NCBI GenBank assembly: GCA_900065925.1 | Contig: LN890280.1 | Coordinates: forward strand, 1 to 64,000 | DNA from: Nitrosotalea devaniterrae | GTDB lineage: Archaea; Thermoproteota; Nitrososphaeria; Nitrososphaerales; Nitrosopumilaceae | Direction: 5' to 3' | DNA length: 64,000 bases | Shown: piece by piece, positions 34,612-41,993 of the stretch | How the letters are laid out: the number at the start of each line of letters is the position of its first letter | Position numbering within the stretch: position 1 is the first letter of the stretch | The notes under the pieces: model-generated | Seen by the model: the letters and a program-made list of their open reading frames with translations, nothing else | What the model was told of the DNA's origin: nothing | Databases searched by the model: none | Position numbers and translations under genes: made by a program

Positions 34612-35355
34612 TTATTTAGTAATGATACCGCCATCTACAGGCAAAATTGCACCTGTTACCCATGAGGAATCGTCTGAAACAAGATAAAATATTGCCTTTG
34701 CAACATCTTCTGGAATTCCTATTCTTCCAATTGGGTGCTCTGCTACTGCCATTGCTCTATCAGCTTCATTTTCAAGGTAAGGTCTTGTCATATCTGTTTC
34801 CACAATTCCAGGACAGACGCAATTTACACGTATTTTATACTTGGCATATTCTATTGCCCATGCCTTTGTAAGAAGAACCAGTGCTCCTTTTGAAGCAGTA
34901 TATGCATCTGCTTCAAAATTTTCAAATGATTTTAGTCCAGCGTCTGATGATACATTAACAATGCAACCATTTGTCTTCATCAAATGAGGAATTGCAGCTT
35001 TTGTAAAACGAAACTGTCCAGTTAAATTTACATCAATTGTTTCATTCCATTCTTCTTCAGAAATTTCATGTAGAGGTTTTACTTTGGGAAAAATGCCTGC
35101 ATTATTTACAAGAATATCAATTTTACCAAACGCCTCAAGAGTATTTTTTATAACATTTTCTACATCAGTCATATTTTTAATGTCTCCAGAAATGGCTATC
35201 GCATTTTTGATTTCATTTGCAGTATTTTCAAGACCCGTCTTGTCTTTTGATGTAATTACTACACTTGCTCCATGTTGTGCAAGTAGTGCTGCTGTAGCTT
35301 TTCCAATCCCTCTACTACCTCCCGTGACAATTGCAACTTTACCAGAGAGTTTCAT
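34612..35355 (-). CDS. Short-chain dehydrogenase/reductase
   Basis: 247-residue SDR of the FabG-like class: TGGSRGIG at the N-terminus, NNAG, catalytic Ser in NVSSDAG and YTASKGA Tyr-x3-Lys, and the PGIVETDM and AILPVDGG family tail. The product is probably a 3-oxoacyl or sugar reductase, but the substrate is unresolved. It stands alone. Confidence 0.92.
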   Translation of the reverse strand: MKLSGKVAIVTGGSRGIGKATAALLAQHGASVVITSKDKTGLENTANEIKNAIAISGDIKNMTDVENVIKNTLEAFGKIDILVNNAGIFPKVKPLHEISEEEWNETIDVNLTGQFRFTKAAIPHLMKTNGCIVNVSSDAGLKSFENFEADAYTASKGALVLLTKAWAIEYAKYKIRVNCVCPGIVETDMTRPYLENEADRAMAVAEHPIGRIGIPEDVAKAIFYLVSDDSSWVTGAILPVDGGIITK

Positions 35356-35590
35356 CTGTTTCTGATTTAATGCTGTACCAGATTAGTTTGTCGAAGATTG
35401 AAACAATACAATTTTTGAATCTTCAAAAAAACACATTATAATGATACGGTGATCATGGTTTACGTCAATGTTTGTTGAAATATTTTATTGAAATACTTTG
35501 TAAATATGAAAAAATATATGTAAAATAATAAATACAATGATGTATTATTATGAATAATGCAGAAAGATGTAAAATCTACTGCTTAAGAGA

Positions 35591-35678
35591 GCGTGGCTCC
35601 GTAGACTTGAATTGTGAATCCCACTTGGGTGTGGATTAAAAGAGGTAATCTCTGTCTGTCTACGAACAAGGGCCACGC
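35591..35678 (+). ncRNA. Candidate three-way-junction RNA
   Basis: Nested pairing: GCGTGGC/GCCACGC (35591-35597 with 35672-35678, plus a U-G and a C-G pair). Inside it CGTAGAC/GTCTACG (35600-35606 with 35658-35664). Within that are two hairpins: AATCCCAC with GTGTGGATT (35617-35637) and AGAG/CTCT (35641-35653). The U-G pair favours the plus strand. No convincing TATA box is at the right distance. No tRNA features. The rest of 35356-35741 is AT-rich with no other feature. Confidence 0.45.
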
Positions 35679-35741
35679 CATTAATTTCAAAATACTATCA
35701 AGTAAAATTGGTTTTAATTAAAAAGATAATTTTACAAAAAC

Positions 35742-36656
35742 TTAAAGCTTGAGAGATTCCTTTAATCCCTTGTATCTATTTCTGATTGTGACTTCAGTTA
35801 CTCCTGCAGCTTGAGCAACATCCTTTTGAGTTTTATTTTCTCCATTCATAACACACGATAGGTAAAGTGCAGCAGCTGCAAGTCCCATTGGATCCTTTCC
35901 AGCAGAAATTTCAATTTCAGCTGCATCTTTTAAAATCTGCAAAGCTCTTCTTTTTGTCTTTTCACTCAAGCCTGCCTTGCTTGCAATTCTTGCAACACAT
36001 TTTATTGGATCAACAACAGGCATTTTCAAGTCAAGTTCTCGTAACAACAATCTGTAACATCTTGCTACATCCTTTCGCTTTATGTTGATTCCATTTGCAA
36101 CATCGGTAAGTGTTCTTGGAGTTTCAGTATCTCTACATGCTGCATATAGTGCAGCAGCAACAAGTCCTGGGATTGATCTACCTCTAACAAGACCTTTGTC
36201 AAGTGCTTTTCTGTAAATATAGGCAGTCTTTTCAATTACTGCATCAGATAATGCAAGTTTGTCCTTTAATCTATCAAGTTCACTGAAAGCTTGTCTAAAG
36301 TTTCTGTCTACTGGTTCATGGACCTGACTTCTACTATCCCAAGTTCTTAGTCTTTCTATTGTACTCTTCATTGATGCAGAAAGTGGTTTTCCTGATGCAT
36401 CTTTGTCAGCAGGACCAATTATTGTTGCAAGTCCCATGTCATGCATTGCAAGTGAAGTAGGAGTTCCAGTTCTACTTCGATCTTCATGTTCTTCTTTTGA
36501 AAATGATCTCCATTCTGGGCCGGATTCTTCTACACGTTCAGTAAGTACAAAACCGCAACCTCCACAAAACATTTCTCCTGTAGTATTATCAGTTACCATC
36601 GGACCTTTTCCACAACGAGGACAACGTCCGCCAGAACCAAAAGATTCACGAGTCAT
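35742..36656 (-). CDS. tfb: Transcription initiation factor B (TFB)
   Basis: 304-residue TFIIB homologue. It has an N-terminal zinc ribbon (CPRCG ... CGGCG, about residues 12-32), a linker B-finger region, and two cyclin folds (about 105-200 and 205-300). A TVPRTL-like segment is at PRTLTDV, and a C-terminal helix-turn-helix recognises the BRE: AAGVTEVTIRNRYKGL. ATG at 36656 is used; the longer frame from 36686 adds a run of hydrophobic residues from the promoter. Thaumarchaea carry several TFBs, so this may be one of a set. Confidence 0.95.
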   Translation of the reverse strand: MTRESFGSGGRCPRCGKGPMVTDNTTGEMFCGGCGFVLTERVEESGPEWRSFSKEEHEDRSRTGTPTSLAMHDMGLATIIGPADKDASGKPLSASMKSTIERLRTWDSRSQVHEPVDRNFRQAFSELDRLKDKLALSDAVIEKTAYIYRKALDKGLVRGRSIPGLVAAALYAACRDTETPRTLTDVANGINIKRKDVARCYRLLLRELDLKMPVVDPIKCVARIASKAGLSEKTKRRALQILKDAAEIEISAGKDPMGLAAAALYLSCVMNGENKTQKDVAQAAGVTEVTIRNRYKGLKESLKL

Positions 36657-37010
36657 ATAATATCTTATAAGAATTTCGATTAACATAAATAAAAAGGTTT
36701 AACTATAAGTATTTGTTCTATAAAACCATAGTTTTATAATTAAAATATATAAAAATTACAAGTTTTATCTATCTAATATCTAAATACTGGAATCAGTAGA
36801 TTGTAATCTGGCAAAACAATTTATTTTTTGAATGCTGATTATGAGATAAAATGTAATCTTCTCAAATAATATTTTTTGATTTATTTTTATAAAATTATTC
36901 TTTAAATTTTTTTTAGCAATTATTTTTCAAAAAATCTGTTTTAAAATTATTTTTATGGGTTTAAGCAAAACCTTAAATACATTTGTTTTGAAGAACCCGC
37001 ATTAAATAAA
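36657..37010. other. AT-rich promoter spacer between tfb and a zinc-finger gene
   Basis: No gene. It holds the divergent promoters: a TATA-like TTTTTATTTATG toward tfb (about 36685-36697), a perfect inverted repeat ATAAAAC/GTTTTAT at 36720-36737, and CTTAAATAC (about 36972-36980) toward the zinc-finger gene. Otherwise long T and A runs. Confidence 0.5.
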
Positions 37011-37121
37011 ATGGAACAATGTCCACTTTGTTGTGAATCCCAGCCGTCGAATCAGGCACTGGCTATTCACCTAAAGAAAATCCATCCACAGAGAAACACT
37101 GCTATTCAAATAATGCAATAA
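37011..37121 (+). CDS. C2H2 zinc-finger microprotein, 36 aa
   Basis: Hand-translated single zinc finger: C4-x2-C7 then H20-x4-H25, giving C-x2-C-x12-H-x4-H, the classic C2H2 spacing. It starts MEQCPLCC and ends AIQIMQ. A TATA-like CTTAAATAC lies about 35 bases upstream. Haloarchaea and other archaea use such tiny zinc fingers as regulators. It precedes the division gene cdvB by 187 bp on the same strand. Confidence 0.75.
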   Translation: MEQCPLCCESQPSNQALAIHLKKIHPQRNTAIQIMQ

Positions 37122-37307
37122 AACTCTGACTGGGGATTAGTCGTAGGATGTATCCAATCGAGGTTATCCACGAATTTTTGATTTTTATTAAAAATGAAAA
37201 CTGAGCCTACGCTAAATTAGTCTAATGGTATTTTGTCAGCTAAATTTAGTATACTGTTAACCGTATTTCACACCTGAAATTAAAAACCAACTTTATCAGT
37301 GGTATCC

Positions 37308-37946
37308 ATGACAACATTTACAAACAATTGGCAAAGGCCTCAAACACCAAGCCTTGGTGAGAAATTCAATGATGTAATAAAGCCAAAAGGCGCGCTAAAA
37401 CCAAGATTAGAAACTGGAATAAAAAGACTCCAGACTCAAATTGGAAAACTTGATGGAATGATTACAAAGCTAAAACAAAGAGATGAAAAGTTATTCAAAA
37501 GAATTGTGGTTGCAACACAAAACCATGACATTACTACCAGCAAGGTATTATCAAAAGAATTATCCGAAGTTAGAAAAGTAACAAAGCTATTAGGAAATGC
37601 TAGAATTGCTCTAGAACAAATCGAGCTAAGACTAAGCACCTTCCACGATCTAGGAGACACAGTGGTAACAATCATGCCAACAATTGGCTTGATGAAGAAC
37701 CTCAAGTCTTCTCTAGTCAAATTCATGCCAGAGGCAGACCGTGAGCTAACTGGAATGACAGAGATGCTCGGTGGCCTTATGACTGATACATTCCACAGTG
37801 GAGACTTTGGAATTGACTCCAGTGCTACAAGTGAAGAATCAGAAAAGATCCTTCAAGAAGCTTCAGCAGTTGCAGAGGCAGCAATCAACGACAAACTGCC
37901 CTCAATGCCTGTAGATCAGTCTTCCTCCTCAGCCCGTTACGTCTAG
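37308..37946 (+). CDS. cdvB: ESCRT-III-like cell-division protein CdvB
   Basis: 212-residue Snf7-fold protein of the archaeal ESCRT-III/Cdv division machinery. Residues about 15-150 are the long basic helical hairpin (GIKRLQTQIGKLDGMITKLK, then KELSEVRKVTKLLGNARIAL) that assembles into filaments. An acidic C-terminal part (about 150-212, with TSEESEKILQEA) is a likely MIM-type site for CdvC. It has no extra winged helix, so it is one of the shorter paralogues. GTG at 37299 precedes the preferred ATG at 37308. A GTTAAC and AAATTTAGTATA block upstream resembles the cdc6 promoter region. Confidence 0.9.
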   Translation: MTTFTNNWQRPQTPSLGEKFNDVIKPKGALKPRLETGIKRLQTQIGKLDGMITKLKQRDEKLFKRIVVATQNHDITTSKVLSKELSEVRKVTKLLGNARIALEQIELRLSTFHDLGDTVVTIMPTIGLMKNLKSSLVKFMPEADRELTGMTEMLGGLMTDTFHSGDFGIDSSATSEESEKILQEASAVAEAAINDKLPSMPVDQSSSSARYV

Positions 37947-39206
37947 ACTATTGTGTGATAGTTTGTAACGAAAGTATGCCTGGTACAAGACTAAGGATAC
38001 CACTAGTATAGCTGAAGCAGAAAGGAACATCGCTGCATATCCTACAATTTTTGTCAATTCTCCTGTAACAAGTGAGCCTGCAAATATCCCAACACCGGTT
38101 ACTGCACTATTTACTCCAAGATACTTTCCTTCAAATCCCTGAGGAATGCTCTTGAAAAATATCACAGAACTAGATGTACTAAAAATTGAGAATGCAATTA
38201 CCATCAGGCAAGATGATGTTATTGTAACTGGAAAACCCAGAGTTCCTACCATCGAAAGTAATGAAATAGCAGGAATCATTACTGCTAAAATTCGTGGTAT
38301 GTGGGCCAGGATAGTTGATCGTTCTTCTCCAAATCTTGATATTATTTTTGGAGCAATGAAAAAGACTAGTAACATAGTTATCATTTGAATAGTATAATTC
38401 AGAAAGACGTCTGCATTTGAAAAATTCTGATTTTTCAAAAATGGTGTCCATGCAGTAAAATACATGTTACTTCCAAAATAAAAAAAGAAAGATGCTAGGT
38501 AGAATATGCCTATCTCATTGCTTATTTTTCCTTTGAATAATATGATTATGTGCCTGAAATCATATGCTTCTAGAATCTTTGGAAAAACAAAATGATGGTG
38601 ACTGATTGAATAGCGTAAACCGTGTAAGGAATGAGCAATACTACTTCTTTCAAGTTGAATACCGTCTCCTCTTACTGATGTACTCAAAACCATAGCTATG
38701 CCGCTTGATACAGCACATATCAAAAAATATGGTCTTAGATCAAAATAAAAACTTCCAACCGTTCCAATTATCATAGAAACTAACATCCCAAGAGTACTGA
38801 TGATTGATGTACGTGCAAATAGCCAACTCCAGAGATTCTTTTGCACTGATTCCATCACAAGAAGTTGTGTAACTGGACTTCTTGCAACCATGAAAAATCC
38901 AAGTACTATTGCTAATCCATAAAGAATGTAAACTGAACTGGTAAAATACATTCCAAGACTACAAAGTAGTACAAAAAAGAATGAAAGAACAAGTATTGGT
39001 CTTTTAGAATGAAATCTGTCAATTATTCTTCCCCAAGCCAATGAACCAATGGCTATTGCTCCATTTTGTAGAGCTGAAATTATAGCTACTTCTCCTATGT
39101 CACCTCCCAGAAATATTACATATAATGGAATTACAGTGCTTAATCCTTGAGCAGTAATTTGGGCTGGTAGCAAATACCACATCCATCGCTTATTTTGAAG
39201 TTGCAT
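37929..39206 (-). CDS. Major facilitator superfamily transporter
   Basis: 425-residue MFS carrier with twelve predicted membrane helices and the characteristic loop 2-3 motif GRIIDRFHSKRP (G-x3-D-R-x3-K/R). A second, weaker copy lies after helix 8. Substrate unknown. ATG at 39206 follows its own TATA-like TTATACAAT (39236-39245), so the structured RNA further upstream is probably not its leader. Overlaps the cdvB end convergently by 18 bp. Confidence 0.88.
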   Translation of the reverse strand: MQLQNKRWMWYLLPAQITAQGLSTVIPLYVIFLGGDIGEVAIISALQNGAIAIGSLAWGRIIDRFHSKRPILVLSFFFVLLCSLGMYFTSSVYILYGLAIVLGFFMVARSPVTQLLVMESVQKNLWSWLFARTSIISTLGMLVSMIIGTVGSFYFDLRPYFLICAVSSGIAMVLSTSVRGDGIQLERSSIAHSLHGLRYSISHHHFVFPKILEAYDFRHIIILFKGKISNEIGIFYLASFFFYFGSNMYFTAWTPFLKNQNFSNADVFLNYTIQMITMLLVFFIAPKIISRFGEERSTILAHIPRILAVMIPAISLLSMVGTLGFPVTITSSCLMVIAFSIFSTSSSVIFFKSIPQGFEGKYLGVNSAVTGVGIFAGSLVTGELTKIVGYAAMFLSASAILVVSLVLYQAYFRYKLSHNSLDVTG

Positions 39207-39299
39207 TGTTCTAGGTAATCAGAGTCCAGGCATTATTGTATAATGCATTTGAAAAATTTCCATAGTTTTGTCTATTCTTTGCTATATGTGGAAAAATTC

Positions 39300-39477
39300 T
39301 ATCATGCAGAAGTGTGGAAGCCACACATCGTGTATGAGTGTGATGCACTCATAGCATGCTGACCTTTGTCATCATTTCCTTCGGGGGTACCTTGGGATGC
39401 TATATGTGAAAAGAGTGATCTTTTCACATCACACATTGTCTGCATGATACCTATCTCGGAGGATGTCCTTTGATAGG
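39300..39477 (-). ncRNA. Candidate independent structured RNA gene, about 180 nt
   Basis: Five helices. On the minus strand the first hairpin is CCTATC/GATAGG (39450-39477). Then comes an outer 11-bp stem TATCATGCAGA/TCTGCATGATA (39300-39310 with 39439-39449). It encloses three perfect hairpins of 10, 8 and 6 bp (39404-39429, 39333-39353, 39312-39326) and a fourth small stem GCAT/ATGC. A TATA element TTAAATATTTTA (centre near 39503, minus) would start transcription at about 39477, the first base of the structure. A T-run (GAATTTTTC) follows the last stem. No coding frame. It lacks RNase P, SRP and tRNA signatures. Confidence 0.6.
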
Positions 39478-39494
39478 GAGTATTAATACGTGAA

Positions 39495-39508
39495 TAAAAT
39501 ATTTAAGG
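39495..39508 (-). promoter_or_regulatory. TATA box of the 39300-39477 RNA gene
   Basis: Minus-strand CCTTAAATATTTTA, centred near 39503, 26 bases from the first nucleotide of the predicted structure. Confidence 0.55.
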
Positions 39509-39566
39509 TTTGTGTATTATTTAGTACTTGAAATTTTGAATTTTCTTAATAATTCAAAGTTGTTAC

Positions 39567-39971
39567 ATGATTTTAGAACATATTTCAAATTTTTTAATGA
39601 AAGCTTTTATGATACGATGCTGTAATTTAGTCATGAAAAAGGATGGGGATGTGTATCAGCTTATTTATGAATCAAATCTAGACAGCAAGCTAGAGCAGAT
39701 TCTAATTGGATTGGTAAAGGACAATCCTTCTCCGAAGATTGAGTCAATAATTCAGAAATTCCTTCTATATGTTCAACACTCTACAGAAAATTTCTGGACT
39801 ACTTACTACAGTGCAAAAACATATGAGGAAAAGCTAGATTGTTACTATCAATACTCCAAGAACCAGTGTCTTGCAACTGAGGTGTTGGTCAGAGATCTTG
39901 GCTCATTATCCTCAGATGATGAAATAAAGGAAAATCTGGATGCTCTAGTAAAAGAGAGTTTTACATTCTAG
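39567..39971 (+). CDS. Conserved hypothetical protein, helical
   Basis: 134 residues, mostly alpha-helical, acidic toward the C-terminus and with a Tyr-rich centre (FWTTYYSAKTYEEKLDCYYQY). No domain is recognised and no membrane helix. ATG at 39567 is leaderless-like with a TATA-like CTTAATAATT before it; an internal ATG at 39633 (MKKDGDVYQL) could be the real start if the first 22 hydrophobic residues are not translated. Convergent with the coiled-coil gene. Confidence 0.65.
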   Translation: MILEHISNFLMKAFMIRCCNLVMKKDGDVYQLIYESNLDSKLEQILIGLVKDNPSPKIESIIQKFLLYVQHSTENFWTTYYSAKTYEEKLDCYYQYSKNQCLATEVLVRDLGSLSSDDEIKENLDALVKESFTF

Positions 39972-40552
39972 GTTAGAGAAGATTCCGCCTTTGGTCTGGT
40001 CTCTTTGAATTTTGCTATCTTGGTACCTTCTTCGTTTACCACTTGATCAATAGTAATTAGTTTTTCCCGTAGATTGGTGATCATTACAGCAACATCATCT
40101 GCTTCTTTCTCAACCTCGCCTCTTTTCTGTTGCAAAGTCTTGATACCCTGTTTTTCTTCTTCTATGTATTGACCAACTTTGACAAGTTTCTCTTTCAGAT
40201 TCTTGATATCCACTGATTCATCTTCTATGTTTTTTTCTAGGTTAGTTCGCTTGTCTTTCAGATCCTTGATCATTAGACCTACATAGTCTATGGCTTCTTC
40301 TAACTTGGTTCTCTTATCCATCAATGCCTTAATTCCTATATCTTCGCCTGATGTGCTCATACGAGTTTGTTGAATAGGTTCCGGTATTTTTACTTGTTCT
40401 GAAGGGCGAAAACGGGATTCTTCTATGACTTCTGATGCATTTGTCCTCTCTGGTTCATATTGAAAAATCTTGCCTGATTGATCCGTTTTATCCTCAGTTT
40501 CTGGAGAAACAGAGCCAAATTCATCCTTTTTCTTTCGGAATTTGTCAAACAT
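39968..40552 (-). CDS. Coiled-coil protein with five 21-residue repeats
   Basis: 194 residues starting at MFDKFRKKKDEFGS. An N-terminal charged, Pro/Gln-containing linker runs to about residue 75. Then five tandem units of exactly 21 residues each begin I-K/T-x-L: IKALMDKR, IKDLKDKR, IKNLKEKL, IKTLQQKR, ITNLREKL. Three heptads per unit gives a continuous coiled coil about 105 residues long. No membrane segment, so it is a soluble scaffold. Function unknown. The track-length frame would add 33 residues from the promoter. Confidence 0.8.
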   Translation of the reverse strand: MFDKFRKKKDEFGSVSPETEDKTDQSGKIFQYEPERTNASEVIEESRFRPSEQVKIPEPIQQTRMSTSGEDIGIKALMDKRTKLEEAIDYVGLMIKDLKDKRTNLEKNIEDESVDIKNLKEKLVKVGQYIEEEKQGIKTLQQKRGEVEKEADDVAVMITNLREKLITIDQVVNEEGTKIAKFKETRPKAESSLT

Positions 40553-40704
40553 ATTGCTTATAGTTATTGTTATTTTTAATATATAAAAAGTTAATAAGTA
40601 AAAAAACTGATTTTGAGAAACTCGGATGGTCTGTTGAGCAACCTGAAACAAAATGGTGCGGATGAGATTGAGATATATTTAGAGACTTGAATCCTTGGTT
40701 CGAG

Positions 40705-41082
40705 TTGAAGAATAACAAAGTAAACTTACTCCCAATAGTTGAGAACATAATTGGATTAGATCCAATGATGAGATTTGCAGCAATAATAGACCTAAAGGGA
40801 AACATATCTGAAGCAATAATGAAAGAAGGTAAAACCTCATTAAAATCTCAAAAAGAAGAAGAACATTTTTGTAAACAAGTAGCTATGAGAAGAAAAATCA
40901 GACAACAGTTTGACAAAAGTCTTGGACCGGTAAATTATGTACATATTGAACGACTAAAGATTACCCAAATTGTAGTCTATCCAAAACGCAAGACTGTCTA
41001 TGTTACAATGGAGCCAAACATGGACATCAAACGAAAGCTGAAAATTGTAGAATTAATCAAAAAGAAAACTGCAAAATTATAA
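40705..41082 (+). CDS. Conserved thaumarchaeal hypothetical protein
   Basis: About 125 residues with an alpha-beta fold. PMMRFAAIIDLKGNISEAI has the look of a roadblock/LC7 or PAS-like strand-helix-strand, followed by a basic helix and a strand pair IVVYPKRKTVYVTMEP. Related proteins occur in other Nitrososphaerota; I cannot name the role. A TATA box (AGATATATTT, 40671-40680) would place the start near the in-frame TTG at 40705 rather than the TTG at 40687. Confidence 0.65.
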   Translation: MKNNKVNLLPIVENIIGLDPMMRFAAIIDLKGNISEAIMKEGKTSLKSQKEEEHFCKQVAMRRKIRQQFDKSLGPVNYVHIERLKITQIVVYPKRKTVYVTMEPNMDIKRKLKIVELIKKKTAKL

Positions 41083-41086
41083 AAAA

Positions 41087-41432
41087 TTAAGGAGAATAAA
41101 TTTCTCCCAGATGACTAGATTTACTCTGTCGCTGGCTGATGGTTCCTTCGCCTACATCTGCAGTAGCAAAGCGTCCGCCTACCTGTGTACTTTTTATTTT
41201 TGCGTTTTAACCTACTTGCCCGCCTTTGACAAATATTACATTCTACTCTTGCAATACCGTCTCCTTTTCTACTGATTTCAGTTATGGATACATCATATTC
41301 CTTGCCAGTTTCTACTGGTTTTGGTCTATTATCTTCAAATCTTTGACCTTCGTCAAATCTTCTACCACCTCCATATCTTCTATCTCTACCATATTCTCGG
41401 CTTTCACCAAAACCACTGTCGTTAAAGCTCAC
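41087..41432 (-). pseudogene. Broken TRAM-domain protein gene
   Basis: The frame from GTG at 41432 codes a Gly/Arg-rich lead and then TGKEYDVSITEISRKGDGIARVE, the start of a TRAM RNA-binding domain. After that it turns into unrelated Cys/Arg-rich sequence. The missing half of the domain is readable in another frame: FVKGGQVG, then a TAA stop where TRAM proteins have Gln, then KIKSTQVGGRFATADVGEG ending near 41087. So at least one frameshift (next to VE) and one nonsense change have occurred. Thaumarchaea have several TRAM proteins, so loss could be tolerated; an assembly error is the alternative. Confidence 0.75.
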
Positions 41433-41527
41433 CGTTGCACCTCCTTCTTGGTCAATTATTTTTTAAACCATATGAAATCCCTACTTGATTTTCTTTCCCC
41501 CGCTTCATAATAACTGAAAAATTAACT

Positions 41528-41568
41528 GTTTCAAGGCCTGAAACTGCTGTTCCGCTATGTGTTCCGCT
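41528..41568. promoter_or_regulatory. Operator-like repeats before the winged-helix gene
   Basis: An inverted repeat GTTTCA-AGGCC-TGAAAC (41528-41544) is followed by a direct repeat TGTTCCGCT at 41548-41556 and 41560-41568, exactly 12 bp apart. They lie 20-60 bases before the TATA-like TGATAAAA (near 41590) of the adjacent winged-helix gene. Confidence 0.45.
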
Positions 41569-41616
41569 GTGGAATTTCATACCATCCCTGATAAAACATC
41601 GATTCTATAATACCTC

Positions 41617-41904
41617 ATGTCAAAACAACAATACAGATCTGAAATGGGTATCATAGCCGATATCCTAGGCGTAACCATGGATGGAGGAACACAAGGGGTA
41701 ATCGTCTCAGCCATATCCCGACGAGCAAATCTATCACATTATGCAGTGCTTGAGAAGTGCCAAAAATTGATAGATGCGGGGTTGGTGGAATCAATGAAAG
41801 CCGATAGAAACAGGCTTTTTAGGGTTACAGAGAAAGGAATTAGATTCTTTCAGGAATTCCAAAGGTTCCAAGGTGTTATGCAAGGACTTAATCTCAGGTA
41901 TTAG
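41617..41904 (+). CDS. Winged-helix transcriptional regulator (ArnR1-like)
   Basis: 95 residues forming a single winged helix: helix 1 RSEMGIIADILG, HTH SAISRRANLSHYAVLEKCQKLIDAGLVE and wing ADRNRLFRVTEKG. The pattern is that of the small ArnR1-type archaeal wHTH proteins. ATG at 41617 is about 27 bases from a TATA-like element, so it is leaderless. Followed by a membrane sensor gene on the same strand. Confidence 0.85.
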   Translation: MSKQQYRSEMGIIADILGVTMDGGTQGVIVSAISRRANLSHYAVLEKCQKLIDAGLVESMKADRNRLFRVTEKGIRFFQEFQRFQGVMQGLNLRY

Positions 41905-41993
41905 ATATGCATCAGGAATACCAAATGATTGAGATACAAGAAGTATTGCCGGAAGGAATACTTTTTGTAAGGATAAATCATATTCTGACAACA

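Noticed and set aside
35591-35678. tRNA
   Set aside because: No acceptor-anticodon-T arm geometry and no T-loop sequence.
39206-39477. Riboswitch leader of the MFS transporter
   Set aside because: The MFS gene has its own TATA-like box close to its ATG, so the structured RNA looks separate; not excluded fully.
39290-39490. RNase P or SRP RNA
   Set aside because: No GAGGAAAGTCC/ACAGAA-type RNase P core and no SRP helix 8 loop could be found in either strand.
40553-40651. N-terminal extension of the coiled-coil protein
   Set aside because: The 33 residues come from AT-rich promoter sequence and do not match the protein's composition.
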